From the NCBI GenBank assembly GCA_018881555.1, contig JACAXG010000252.1, forward strand, positions 186,001 to 250,000: a stretch of DNA of 64,000 nt. The letters are read 5' to 3'. This DNA comes from Amblyornis subalaris. Its lineage: Eukaryota > Chordata > Aves > Passeriformes > Ptilonorhynchidae. Both the position numbers and the translations under genes were made by a program. Below, one piece after another: positions 27,294-38,060 of the stretch; positions within the stretch are counted from its first letter, which is position 1, and every line of letters starts with the position of its first letter. Under the pieces are notes generated by a model that was not told where the DNA came from, made no database searches, and saw only the letters and a list, made by a program, of their open reading frames with translations.

Positions 27294-27371
27294 TTAATGA
27301 GGCTTTTTGTTTCTTCCCTTTATCAAGTGGTCTGTTTCTTGTCCTTCACGCAGAACAGGTGGTTCCCACAT
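27294..27371 (-). promoter_or_regulatory. ENTPD6: Upstream ORF in the ENTPD6 leader, stop codon abutting the start
   Basis: Reading 5' to 3' on the minus strand, an ATG at 27371 opens 25 codons (MWEPPVLREGQ...) and ends with TAA at 27296-27294, immediately followed by the ENTPD6 ATG. It is in frame with the main ORF. A good acceptor (pyrimidine tract then gatgtag) just upstream would place it in the leader, starting at 27376. Its translation is inferred. Confidence 0.55.
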
Positions 27372-27376
27372 CACTC
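27294..27376 (-). other. ENTPD6: ENTPD6 5' UTR part of exon 2 (predicted)
   Basis: The pyrimidine-rich tract before gatgtag at 27377 is the only strong acceptor upstream of the start codon. It implies a non-coding first exon, probably in the CpG island near 28.6-29.0 kb. The donor of that exon was not identified. Confidence 0.5.
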
Positions 27377-27632
27377 CTACATCCAACAGAAGAGAAAAGA
27401 TCTGGGGTTTTTTTTTCCCCCAACCTGACAAAAGGATCTAAAAGTACAATGCCTATGACACTGGACACTACTTTCCCAAGGAACAGAAGGAATACAGCCT
27501 CGTTCACCACGTCATTGAGTTCCACAGGGAACTTTAAGGCATGGAGCAGCATAAATCTTCTTTGCCCCCATTGCTACAGAGGCCTAAGGAGGCACAAACT
27601 AAGGAGTGTTCAGAGAAGCTAAATATAGTAAC

Positions 27633-27805
27633 TGAGGTGGGAGGGGACCTCAAGAGGTCCCTCATCCAAAGTCCTGCTCACAGCAGGGGCAGCTGTTGGG
27701 ATGCTCCACGGGGCTAAGGGCTATATCCAAGAGCATTTGGAAGAACTCCGAGGATGAAGATCCCACAGCTTCTCTGGGCAGTTATCTTTGTTAGTTCCTG
27801 TATGG
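27633..27805 (-). mobile_element. CR1 LINE fragment upstream of ENTPD6 coding exon 1
   Basis: The plus strand shows the reverse-complement CR1 3' pattern: GGAGGGGACCTCAAGAGGTC, a CTGCTCACAGCAGGGGCAG block, then a degraded CTTCTCTGGGCA. Short and diverged. Confidence 0.7.
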
Positions 27806-28589
27806 TGAAGGAGGTCCCAGAACACTGGACAAGGACAATTTAAAATTAATGTTTAAAAGGTAAAATGGAAGATCCAGGCAACTGAGTGCCTGCCTCCCCC
27901 ATCTCCAACACCAGGAAAGAAACCATAGCAAAGCACAACCCACAAAATCTACAAGCCCTCACACAGCATCATTCAGATGACTAAAAAAGTCAGTGATGAT
28001 TTATGGGGAGCAAAATTACATATAATTTTTCCCTTTTTGATTGAGTAATGAAGAGAAAGCAAACGAATTGATGAAATTGATTTAAACAAGGTATTTGACA
28101 CATATGTAATCTGTTGATATGAATTCAGGAAGCATACAGAAGGCGTGATGGGGAGGAATTTAAAATCAAGGTGATTACAGTATATTTCCAAAAACAGGTA
28201 ATAAGACAAAATTTCATAAAAATGGAGGGAAACAAAATCACAGGCACAAATACACATAAAGAATAGATCAGCCTAAGGGAAAGGGAACTGCAGGTTGTCA
28301 TGACACAGAAATCAGGAAGATGGCATTGCAAATAAATTAAAAATTTTCCTNGCTTCTATCAGCAGGCAGAGACATGCAGGTGGCAATCGCTGCAGGTCTG
28401 CGGGGTGAACACTCCGATCCTCCTGGTGCCAGAAAGGCCTCAGCTGCAGCCACTCAAGAGTTAAATGTCACAGTAGGGAGGAAAGCCGCAGGGACCGGGT
28501 GATCCTTGGAGGAGACACGAGCTCCACCGCAGGAAACCGGAGGTTGGAAGAATGAGGAGGCACAGCAGTCTGGAAGCGCTACCCCCCTA

Positions 28590-29060
28590 CCGCCNTTTGC
28601 CGGGAGAGAATCGCGACTGTCCCTTCCCTGCCTTTGTCAGGGGACGCCAAGATTTGCTGCAAGGGAACAGCTTCCCGCCCGCACCCCGGAGCCGGGAATG
28701 CAGCCGGGAGCCAGGCAAAGCCCGGGCCAGCGCGGGCGCGACCCAGCCCACCCCCGCGGGGAGCCCCCCGCTCGCACACGGGCCGCTGTCCCGTCGCCCG
28801 CCCGCGCTTCCTCCCCTCTCCCCTCCTTCCTCCCTCCTTCCCTCCTCCCTCCCTCCCTCCCTCACACACTCACGCCGCCCCCGCCGGCCCCGCCATGGCA
28901 CCGCCGCCGCCCGGCTCGCGGGCGGCCCCGACCCCAGGGCGCAGGCGCGAGGCGGCCGCGGCGCTGCGTGAGGGGAGGGTGGAGCCGCGCGCGGGGAGCG
29001 GCCCGGGGAAAATGTGCTTAAACGAAGAAACGCGGTGGCAAAACGCCGCAAAATCGGAAA
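28590..29060 (-). promoter_or_regulatory. ENTPD6: CpG island, likely ENTPD6 promoter and first exon
   Basis: A G+C- and CpG-dense block flanked by AT-rich sequence, 1.3 kb upstream of the first coding exon. It is the only island between ENTPD6 and VSX1. A CCTCC-type pyrimidine tract lies within it. The orientation is inferred from the gene it serves; bidirectional activity is possible. Confidence 0.65.
28803..28866. repeat. Polypyrimidine low-complexity tract in the CpG island
   Basis: CCTCC/CCTTCC repeats with no purine over most of the stretch. Such tracts can form triplex structures, but only the composition is observed. Confidence 0.7.
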
Positions 29061-29379
29061 GGTGTGGGGAAACGGTGCTGTAAAACGTGGGACGTGTAAA
29101 AATTATCTTAGGTATTAGTTAGCNTCCCTTAGTCAAGGACACCCCGGAGCTAACAAGCCCTAAGGATGAAGTACATTAAGATGTTCATGTATCTATTGCC
29201 NTCTTGGCAAAACACTGCAGGTCCAGGTATCCTATAGCTGAAATATGTTCATCACAGTGCTAAAAATAATACAGGTCAAAAAGGTTCTGCCCAGGTGTAG
29301 ACCCTTCCCCTGAGCATGAACAGAAATTAGGTGGGTCACATAATTTGTATGATAATTACTAACCAATCCTAATAGAGGG

Positions 29380-29560
29380 GCTGTACTGTCTTGGTTTAAG
29401 ACAATTTAAAAGGTGGACACTCTAAAATGAGTTACCTCCCCTTGGTTTTAACCAATCCCTTTCCACCAATAAGGAACNAATACGAATAGATGTAAGTGAA
29501 AAAATAAGTTTGCTAACAAGTGGAACAGCAACGGGCAAAAAAAAAAAAAAACCAGTAAAT
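29380..29560. mobile_element. Possible degraded passerine-type LTR
   Basis: TACTGTCTTGGTTTAAGAC, a CTCCCCTTGGTTTTAACC block, and AAGTTTGCTAACAAGTGGAA next to CAGCAACGGGCAAAA resemble LTR repeats common in songbirds. The resemblance is partial and recalled, not searched. No coding sequence. Confidence 0.3.
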
Positions 29561-31671
29561 AACCACTAGAAACAAAATTGCTAAATCTCACTAAACCCTC
29601 GGGAACAAAGACTTTAAAAGCGCCCGTGACACATCACACCCTGGTTCAGTTTTCTGACTGCAGAGTCTTAAAGACAATAACAATTTGGGACACGGATAGA
29701 TATGGAATACAGTAATGTTTTGGGTTACCCTCGACATGCTCTTGGGAGGTTACTAACGCTAAATTTCTGNGTAAAAATAACGGCCTGGAAAGTCCCGAGG
29801 GGCATCCTTGATTTGTGGAATACCGGCGAGCATCCAGGCTTGCACAACTCTGAAATAAATAATCAAATGTCTCTCTCGAGCACGTAATTGTTGGCTTGTT
29901 GCACACTGGATAATGAATNTGATTTTTTGTGGTCAATAAGAGGAGCAGTCCTTGGCATGAGGGGAGGCAGCGCAGTGCAGGGGCTGTGAGAGTGGAAGGA
30001 GAGGCTCCATGGCCCAGGGATAATGCCACCAGGAGATGGCTGGCAGGGCTGCTGGGCACCCTCTGCACTCCAGTGAGAGCCAGCTNTGCCAGGAACTCCT
30101 GTCCTGCAAGTTTGGGCTGGGTCTGAGGCAGGAAGAATGGGTAGATGTGAGCAAAGGACGCTCTTGGGTAGTTGCTTCGTGCCTTTCCNCNCACCTCATG
30201 TACAAAGAATTAAAANTTTTTAAGATTTGTGGCTCTTTTGTGATGTAATTGCAGCAGAATCTATGTTTAGTTTCTATGCTGGTTTGTAAGCAAGACCCTG
30301 ATGGTGTGGTTTCACCACAGAAACATGAGTCTGCCAGCTGCTAGAGAAAATAAGACAATGAGAATGCTCTGCCAATTCCTGTAGGTGTTAATCCCAGAAT
30401 TGCTGCTGTGACATTCCTGTCAGTCACGGCATCTCAGGAGCTGCAAACCCATCGGGAAGAAGACANACAGGAGAACCTCAGGAAAGATGCAGCCTGACTG
30501 CTGGGTGAATACCCTTTATCTCTGGGGTTGAGGGGAGGATGATCCTCGCAGCTGGGCATGGTCCACTGGTCTGAGTGAGTCTGCAGTATGGTATCACCTT
30601 GTTCTGCCCCAGAATATGAGATGTTGACCAATTAAAAACTTTTTTTATGGTTCTTGCTATGCCAGGTGTAGCTCAGTGACATCCTTTGNTCTGAGTGATC
30701 CCCTTCTGGTAAAACAGAAAAAAATGGGGATAGGAAGTAAAGATACTACAGGTTTTGGGCTAGNCAGCTACTCAGGTCTGCAGTTGTCCTTCAAAGTAAA
30801 AGACTAGGGAGCCCCATCTCAAATTCTGTGATTGTCACTGGGATTTTGGGCTGCTGTAAATTCCCACCTAGGAGCAAGTTTCCTGAAACCTGGAACAGGA
30901 CTTGAGTCCCTTATGTTTAGAAACACACAGTCATCTGAACTCATTACAACAGAGAGCCTGCTACATGAACAGCCTGTATCTTCTTGTGGGTTACAAGAAA
31001 GCAGGAATACTTCTGGAGAGTTACTGGGCTTGAAGGACTACTTGCATTTTTTCCTCAAGACAAAAGATTTCGGTGATATCAGTATTGTTTACCTTAGCAA
31101 AATACTGTTTTTCCATCCTAAATTAAAAAATGCTCCTGTCACCNATTGCTAAATCAGCAAAACAGGATGGTCTTTTCACTTTTCACTAGGGCAGACAGAT
31201 GTCAGGAGGTGAGGCACTTGCAGAAAAGCAGGTCAAGGCCAGCAGAGAGCAGTATTTTGTCAGAAACACCATTTCCCCAGGGACGGGGCAAAATAGTGCA
31301 GTATTTATTTCTCCTAGTTGAAACATCTTGCATATGTGTTCATAAACAGTGCTGCACTTAGGATTAGAGATTCCAAAAAAATGGGAATGTAATGCTGAGT
31401 CGTTGGGTTTTTTTCCCCTNCTGTGAAAAGCATTACTTATGTGCATGGGAACAGTTCTCAGGCTGTTCTTGGAAATCCCCTTGCCTCAGCTGGGGACCTG
31501 GGACNGAGTGTAGGTGGTTTAAAAAGTTTTAGATTTGTTCCTGAGACTTTGTCATATGCAGTACTGTGGTCATNCTTAGAATTAAGCCATGTAGTCTGAG
31601 ATTTGTTACAAATTTTCAAGTATGATGTCTACATATTACACACATGTGTACACTTAGATTCATAGCTTGGT

Positions 31672-31689
31672 GTATTATATATATAATAC
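31672..31689. repeat. 18-bp AT palindrome
   Basis: GTATTATATATATAATAC is its own reverse complement, built on a TA microsatellite core. Confidence 0.8.
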
Positions 31690-34334
31690 CTGAGCCAGAA
31701 TGCAGACTATTGGGAACCAGTTTGGGAACCATTTGGAAAATGANCTCTGTCACTCCCATGTTATGAGAATAATTGTGTTGGATGTCTGAATGAGAATTAA
31801 TAAACAGGGATCAAAGACGAATTGTACCTATAGGAGAATCTGTATAAATATAAGGTTATTTCACGAATGTGATCATGACTTGTGAACGGTAACAAGATTA
31901 TATTGTAGCTATAAGTACAAAGTCAGTATTTTTGGCACAGTGTGCCCATGAACTGCACATGATTGGCATGTTGTGCAAGCCAAGTAGTANCATGTGCCAA
32001 ATCCCACTGAGTGGTCCATCTCCCGACACTCCNAGAGAGGCCCATGGATGTTTAACCAGCTGAGGTGTACCCACCAATAGAGTTTGGGCTGCTGCAGTAC
32101 TTGGAAATACTAAGAAAAAGGAACAGCAACTAAACCTACAGCTCAAATTTCCATTCAGGATCCATTTTCTCCCTTCATCTCAAAGAAGAAATTATACTAG
32201 TGCTGACCTTTAGCAGAAATGTGTGATCTTTACTGACCCCTGAATGTTAAATTTGTTTCCTTGCTGCAAACCATGCAGGTGTAGCATTTGCTGTGGCAAT
32301 CTATCACCACATCCTGCCCATATCCCTGAGCAGGATAGCTAGTTCTGAAGTCCATGTCACTACATGGCACCTGCTGCTCTCTGATGCCATCCACTGTGGT
32401 TCTTCATCATTCCTTCCCAAAATTCCTGGAAATGCAGGAATTGGTGTATATTGCAACTTCTCTGCAGCCGTGTCTGTCCCTGGTCGAGAAGGCCACAATC
32501 AAACATACAAATGCTGAGTTACCATTTCCTTTCCTATCGAGGAAGCAAAAATAAGATATTTCTCCATTTCCCCTCTGGATAGCCATCAGGTTTTGACAAA
32601 GCCCTAGAAATTAAACACCTTTGAGACATTTATGTTTCTGGCAATTTTGGCTGAAAGCAGTAACTGGTTCAATGTTTTGGAGGGGCAGTTCTGTGCTTGT
32701 ATCATAGAGGGTGTCTTCCAGGGGATGCCCTGGGAGATGTTTTCCTTGATGGTTGTGGCTGTAGTACCACAAATCAGAAAAACCGAGGAGGTCTCTGGTG
32801 TTCCTCACTGCTGCTCACAAACTGTGTGCAGAGATGAATTGTAACTTTGGAAATGCTGCCTCAACGTGGTCTTTTCGGTGCCCTACAGGCTGAAGTTCTT
32901 CATAAATTTATCATGACCTACATAATTGACCTATATTATGTGTCTGTTTGTTAAATAGATTGCACTAATTATAAACATGAATGGAGATGGCTTAGCAGTT
33001 ATTTATTTATACTGAGGTGTGTGCCTGTTGTCTGGAATGATGTANGGGAGGATCATTGCCAGATTTTCCTCTTTGGCCCCTCCATATTTGACATNTACCA
33101 TGGACTATTATAATAAAACATGAATAGATTCTGCTTTCAGAAGAAAAAAAAAAGGAAAATTGTTTTTATTGCTCTTCTAAGCAAGGGGATATATCCTCCA
33201 GCAGGTCCGTAGGCAAGAAAATTAAGCATGAGGCAGAAAACACAACACAGCAAAATTTTCAAGCCCTTGATTTGTAGAGCAGTGAGTAGTGGCTGAGTGC
33301 ATTTTGGTCACTTTATTGGGACCTTTCTAGGCTGAGAAACAGCATTACNACACCTTGCTGATAGTTGAGCATTTCGTAATGCACGGGTTTATTTCTCCTT
33401 GCCCTTGCGCCGCCCTTGCAGACTGGCTGGAACTGTTTGAAATCCAGGGTGCCGTTGAAATGTGGTGAGTTTGGTGGAACTGCACCTGCTTCCAGCAAGT
33501 ATGAATTTTGCCTTTAACGTTTCAGACCGACAACCAAAGCCTGGCTGATTTGCCTCTAGGGGCAGATTTGGATCAGGGCTTTAAAACAGATGTCTGCTGC
33601 TACAGACCCCCTCAGTTGTATTAGCGACGCTGTCAGGCGGTTTCCACNGCCGTGTCCTCATTCGGATAGACAGGGTGCGCTGAGTGTAATCTAATTAAGG
33701 AGAATTCCCCAGATTTTTTTTTTTTTCACGTCTGCTATCACTGTGTTTTTAACTTCTCCAAATTCGTTATAAATGCATCCATCTGTGGGCTGTCACATAG
33801 CACTGACGCCAGGAAGCTTGTTTTGGAGAAAAAAATAGGTGGGGAGGATGAATAAAGTGAAAACAAATTGCTGCCAATTTTAACTGTTTGCAATTTCAGA
33901 ATTTGGGCCTTGNGTTTCGTGTTAGGGATGCATTTCCAGGCAGTCAAAAATATATGTTTTACCAGTGGGTTTGTGGGCAAAGTGTTTATTCAAATATACA
34001 TATTATGCATTTGGTAGGCTGATTGTCAAGTGGCACAAGTTTGTTGGAATAGACAGCCCATGCCCTTAACAAGCTTTTGTTAATACAGATTTTTATGATC
34101 TTGTCCTTATCTTGGAATCAATTGTGAATATTCTGAGGGAGAAGAAAGTAAATTCTCACCTTATCATTCTGCTTCCTCTGCAGAAGATTGATCCCAATCT
34201 CTTCCATAGAGCTTTGAAAAGCTATTACTGGCTTAGGTATGATGTTAAGGTTCAAAAAAACAGCTTTTGGTAAAAATGTTCTGATTTTTAAAAACTTTTT
34301 GAGCATGATATTTGAAACCTAGAATAATTTAGCT

Positions 34335-35045
34335 TCTAAGTGACCTCTTGAGGTTCCCATGTTCAAAACAGGGCCAAATTTGAAGTTTGATTGGATTGCT
34401 CAAAGCCTTGTCCAGCTGAGTGTTTAGTATCTCCAAGGATGGAGACTCTCAGGGCCCTGTCCCAGGACTAAACCACCCGTAAGGTGAAATATGTTGTGTG
34501 ATACCTAATAGGAACTTGCCATGTTCTGTTTTGTGTCCATCACTTCTTGTGCTGTCACTGAGGATCTCTGGGGAAAGCCTGGCTCCTTCTTCTCTTCTTT
34601 AGGTAGCTGCAGATCATCAAAGCTCTCCTCCTTGCCTCCCTGTCTCCAGATTGAACAAACAAGTGCTGAATGGAGGGGTAGGGACTCTTCCCTCTCCTGC
34701 TGGCTCTCCTTTTGCTAACACAGCCCAGGGCATGGTTGGCTTTCTTTGCTCCAAGAGGACGCTGCTGATCCTGCTCAGCTTGGCCCCTAGGGACTCTTCC
34801 ACGGAGCTAGCCTCCGTCTGTCACCTTGCATGGAGATTTCTGTCTGTCCTGGGGCAGGGCTTGGCATGTGCCTTTGATGGACCTGTGAGGCCCCTGTCAG
34901 CCCACTTCTCCAGCCTGCCCAAGTCCCTCTGGAAAGCAGCACTCCCCTCCAGCTTGAGCCAGAGTGCAAACTTGCCAAGGGTACATTGAATCTCATCTTC
35001 CAGGTCTTTAAGGAAGACCTAGATAGTATCAACCTCTGAAAAATG
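34335..35045 (-). mobile_element. Older CR1 LINE fragment, intergenic
   Basis: The plus strand follows the reverse complement of a CR1 3' region over about 0.7 kb: CAAAGCCTTGTCCAGCTGAG, ATCTCCAAGGATGGAGACTC, TGTCCATCACTTCTTGTGCT, then CCAGCCTGCCCAAGTCCCTC and GCAAACTTGCCAAGGGTAC. It includes the end of the reverse-transcriptase ORF region but has no open frame. Confidence 0.75.
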
Positions 35046-37379
35046 CCCTTAGAATTCAGCTGCCAGTTAGGTTGTGACTACCGACAGCAGTTGTGGGATC
35101 TCAGAAATGATTTGCATCTTCACATGGTTACTTGTTTTCACACTGTTTAGTTTCCTGATCAATTTTCTNTGTCAGTCCTATGATATTTTCAATGACTGTT
35201 ATGTAAAGCATGTCAGAAGCAATATAAAGTTATTATGGAAACCAGAAAACTGAAAGTGTCTGTCTTTCCTTAATATTCATAATATTCTTTTGCTTGGTAT
35301 GTGTAGAAATGGAAATAGGGAAATACAGCTGGCTGCCAATTGCCCCCTATGTACATAACCCAAGGTGTCCAATTATAAAATTAAATCTGGCCTGAAGAGT
35401 TACTAGCACATGTTTCTTCATTGTACAAAAACATGACTGGGTCAGATTAAAGAGCAAAAACTACTTTGAGGCCCNTTTCAATGTGACAGTGCTGTCTGAG
35501 GCAGCACAGCCTGCTCACACTGCCTTCCATGAGCAACAACAGGAGCTGAAGCCACAGAGACACAGCTCTGTGGGTTTCATTCTATGCAACTTTCATGCCA
35601 GCTTTTGGAGGGGGTGGTAAATAGCTGTTCACAGGTGCTATTCTTGTATTTATCTCAGAAGCTGCAGAGGAACAGACGAAAAACAAACATTGACTTCAAT
35701 TTAGAGTACCTTAAAAGGTGTGATATTGTATCCAGAGTACTCTGTCCACTTTAAACATCTGCAGCAGATCTGAGTGCAGTATTGTTTTCTTCTTTGCCGA
35801 ATGTTGCGTCTTGTGCCCTGAGAGACAATTTTGGAGGTGGTCTGCTGTCCCAGTGCCCCTTGAGGAGGAGTTCACTGGTCTCAGTCCTCCATGTAGAATT
35901 GCACTGTANATTAACAATGAATGCTTAGAGTCTCATAAGGGAGAATGATCCTAAAAGTTACTTTTGTGCTGTGAGAAAATGCGTACCTCTCATTTGTTCG
36001 GAGGTGTCTAAAGATTTGTGTGTGAAATATTCATTGTACACCTTGGAAGGAAAAGAAGTATTCTCAGTTAGTTTTTTCCATATCTCGCACCAGCTACTGA
36101 CAAATAAATTAGTGGTAGCCTCTTGTTAACCTTCAAACATCTACNCTTCAGGAGCTGCGGGACTGTTCTCCAGTATTTCAAAGCTTCCTTTAAGAGGCAA
36201 ACTAATTTCCAGTGGTTTAGTTCCTTTAGTTCCTAAAAATGAATGTATTTTCTAGTGCCCCGGTGAAAAATTCACTGTTCCTTTTAAAGCACTCGCATGC
36301 TAGAGTGAATGCAGAAGTGCCTGGATGAATACTTATGATCAGCTCAGAGAAGCAAACATTGTAATTGTCTAAATTTCAACTTGAGGCTTTTCAAGAAGAC
36401 TTTTTTCCCAACACCAGTCTCCCTCCTCTTTAAGAACTNTGCCTTTTGGAGCACCCAGCCTGGGCACTCAGAAATGTGGACACCAAACCCCATTAATTGT
36501 TTTTGAATATAAAGTGTACTCGATTGTGCCACCTTTTTTTTCTCAGTGAATAGGGCCACCTATCTGTCTTCTAACCTATCTTATGAAAATAAATATCTTC
36601 TTGCACAATGTAATCCTAGTCTCTCTGATGAGCTTAGTTACTTTGGTGTTGTGATGCAGAAAAATTGTGCTGTGATATTTCCATTTCTTTCCAGAAGGAA
36701 AAGTCTTTTGATGTTAGGCACCTGTGTGCTGGTTTCAGCCACCTTCATGCTCAACATGAAGCAGAAACTCTGCATTTCTTGGAAAATGGGTAAGTGAAAC
36801 AAGCTCTAGTTTTTAGTAGAGTGTGTAACCACAGTTGTCTCGAAAGGTGATGTTTTAACAATTTAAAATGTTTTGGTTGCAGATGTGACATGTGAGAAGT
36901 TGGCTCACAGCAAAGTTTGTGAGAACAGAGAGAGCTCATCGTTTCCACACCGTTTGTAATCAAAGCCAGGCGTTGGAGAGAGTGGGGTGGGAAACAAGGC
37001 CTTCATCCCTGTCAGCGTGGGCTTGAGGGCTGGGTGACATCAGAGCTACCAGGGAAGCAGTGCACAGTAAAACTGAGGACTTTCCCAGAAGCGGTAGAGA
37101 TTGCTTTTATGAGGGACCTCCGAGCCAGAGGAGGAGATCAGCAGAAATCTGCTCAATAAATGTACTAGCTGGCCTTCTGCAGTCAGAGGGGTAAGCCCTT
37201 CTTGGGGGCAATTCAGCTGTTTGAAGAGCTCAGCATCTCAGAGGGGTGGTGGAATCAGGTGCTAAATTTTCCCTTGTGTTCCTGGAGTAAGGAAAAACGC
37301 GTTGGAGTTGACCTGGCACCAGCCGTTTGCCCACCACCCATGAAAACCACGTCACCTCTCGCTTGCCCTCATGAATAAC
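35046..37379. other. Intergenic, no feature recognised
   Basis: AT-rich single-copy-looking sequence. Nothing resembling an exon, RNA gene or known repeat was seen. Confidence 0.5.
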
Positions 37380-38060
37380 GGGGGCTTGAATTTACCAAGC
37401 GAAGTGATCAGACCCTCCAGCCTGCTATTCATTACTCCAATTAACAATCAGTTGCCTGAAAAATGGGCCAATCTGTTTCTTGGGGAGCCACATAGAAAAT
37501 CCACAAGGCAAGCCAATTAGCATACCAGTCCTCACCGTCTAGGGAATCTAATTTAGTTACTTGGTTGATCTAAGTACCAAAATATTGTTGTTTTGTTATG
37601 GAGCATATAATGTTTGTTAAATGGCTGAAACCCCCCGGGGCCCATATGCTGCTGATACTCCCTGCGTCCTCCCAAGCTGGCAGAGGCAATAAGGCAAAAC
37701 TGTTTTGTCCCGCACATGGCCCCTGTATTTTCCTGGCACAACGCGGCAGCTGGACGCAGGCGGAACAAACCTTCGCCACCCAGGGTGGGCGGGATAGCTT
37801 CCCTCCGAAATAGTTGCACACTTGAACAAGCCCATTGTCTGCCCAGAAAGCATTTCAACGGCCTCTGACCAGGCAGCCGCGGCTACAAATAGTGCGCAGA
37901 GCCAGTGTTTGGACAACCTGTCTGCACAGGGCATTGTGCAGGAGCAATTAGTTTGCAAATTGCCCATTTGCACATCCGCGCATGAATTAGTTACATTGCT
38001 CCCACAGGATCTGTTATTCTTATCATTGCTGTTAAGGAAGGCCCATGAATAAAAAAGGTA
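37380..38060. promoter_or_regulatory. Candidate conserved regulatory block
   Basis: A run rich in homeodomain and octamer-type sites: CAATTA at 37438-37443, CAATTAG at 37514-37520, CAATTAG at 37945-37951 directly followed by TTTGCAAAT at 37952-37960, and ATTTGCA at 37966-37972. The texture is like vertebrate non-coding conserved elements. No conservation data were available. Confidence 0.3.

Larger units (their letters stand above)
29061..34330. other. Intergenic, ENTPD6 to VSX1, left part
   Basis: AT-rich sequence with scattered Ns. All reading frames are short and none shows a recognisable domain or splice-compatible exon. A possible LTR remnant lies at 29,380-29,560; nothing else was identified. 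Confidence 0.6.
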
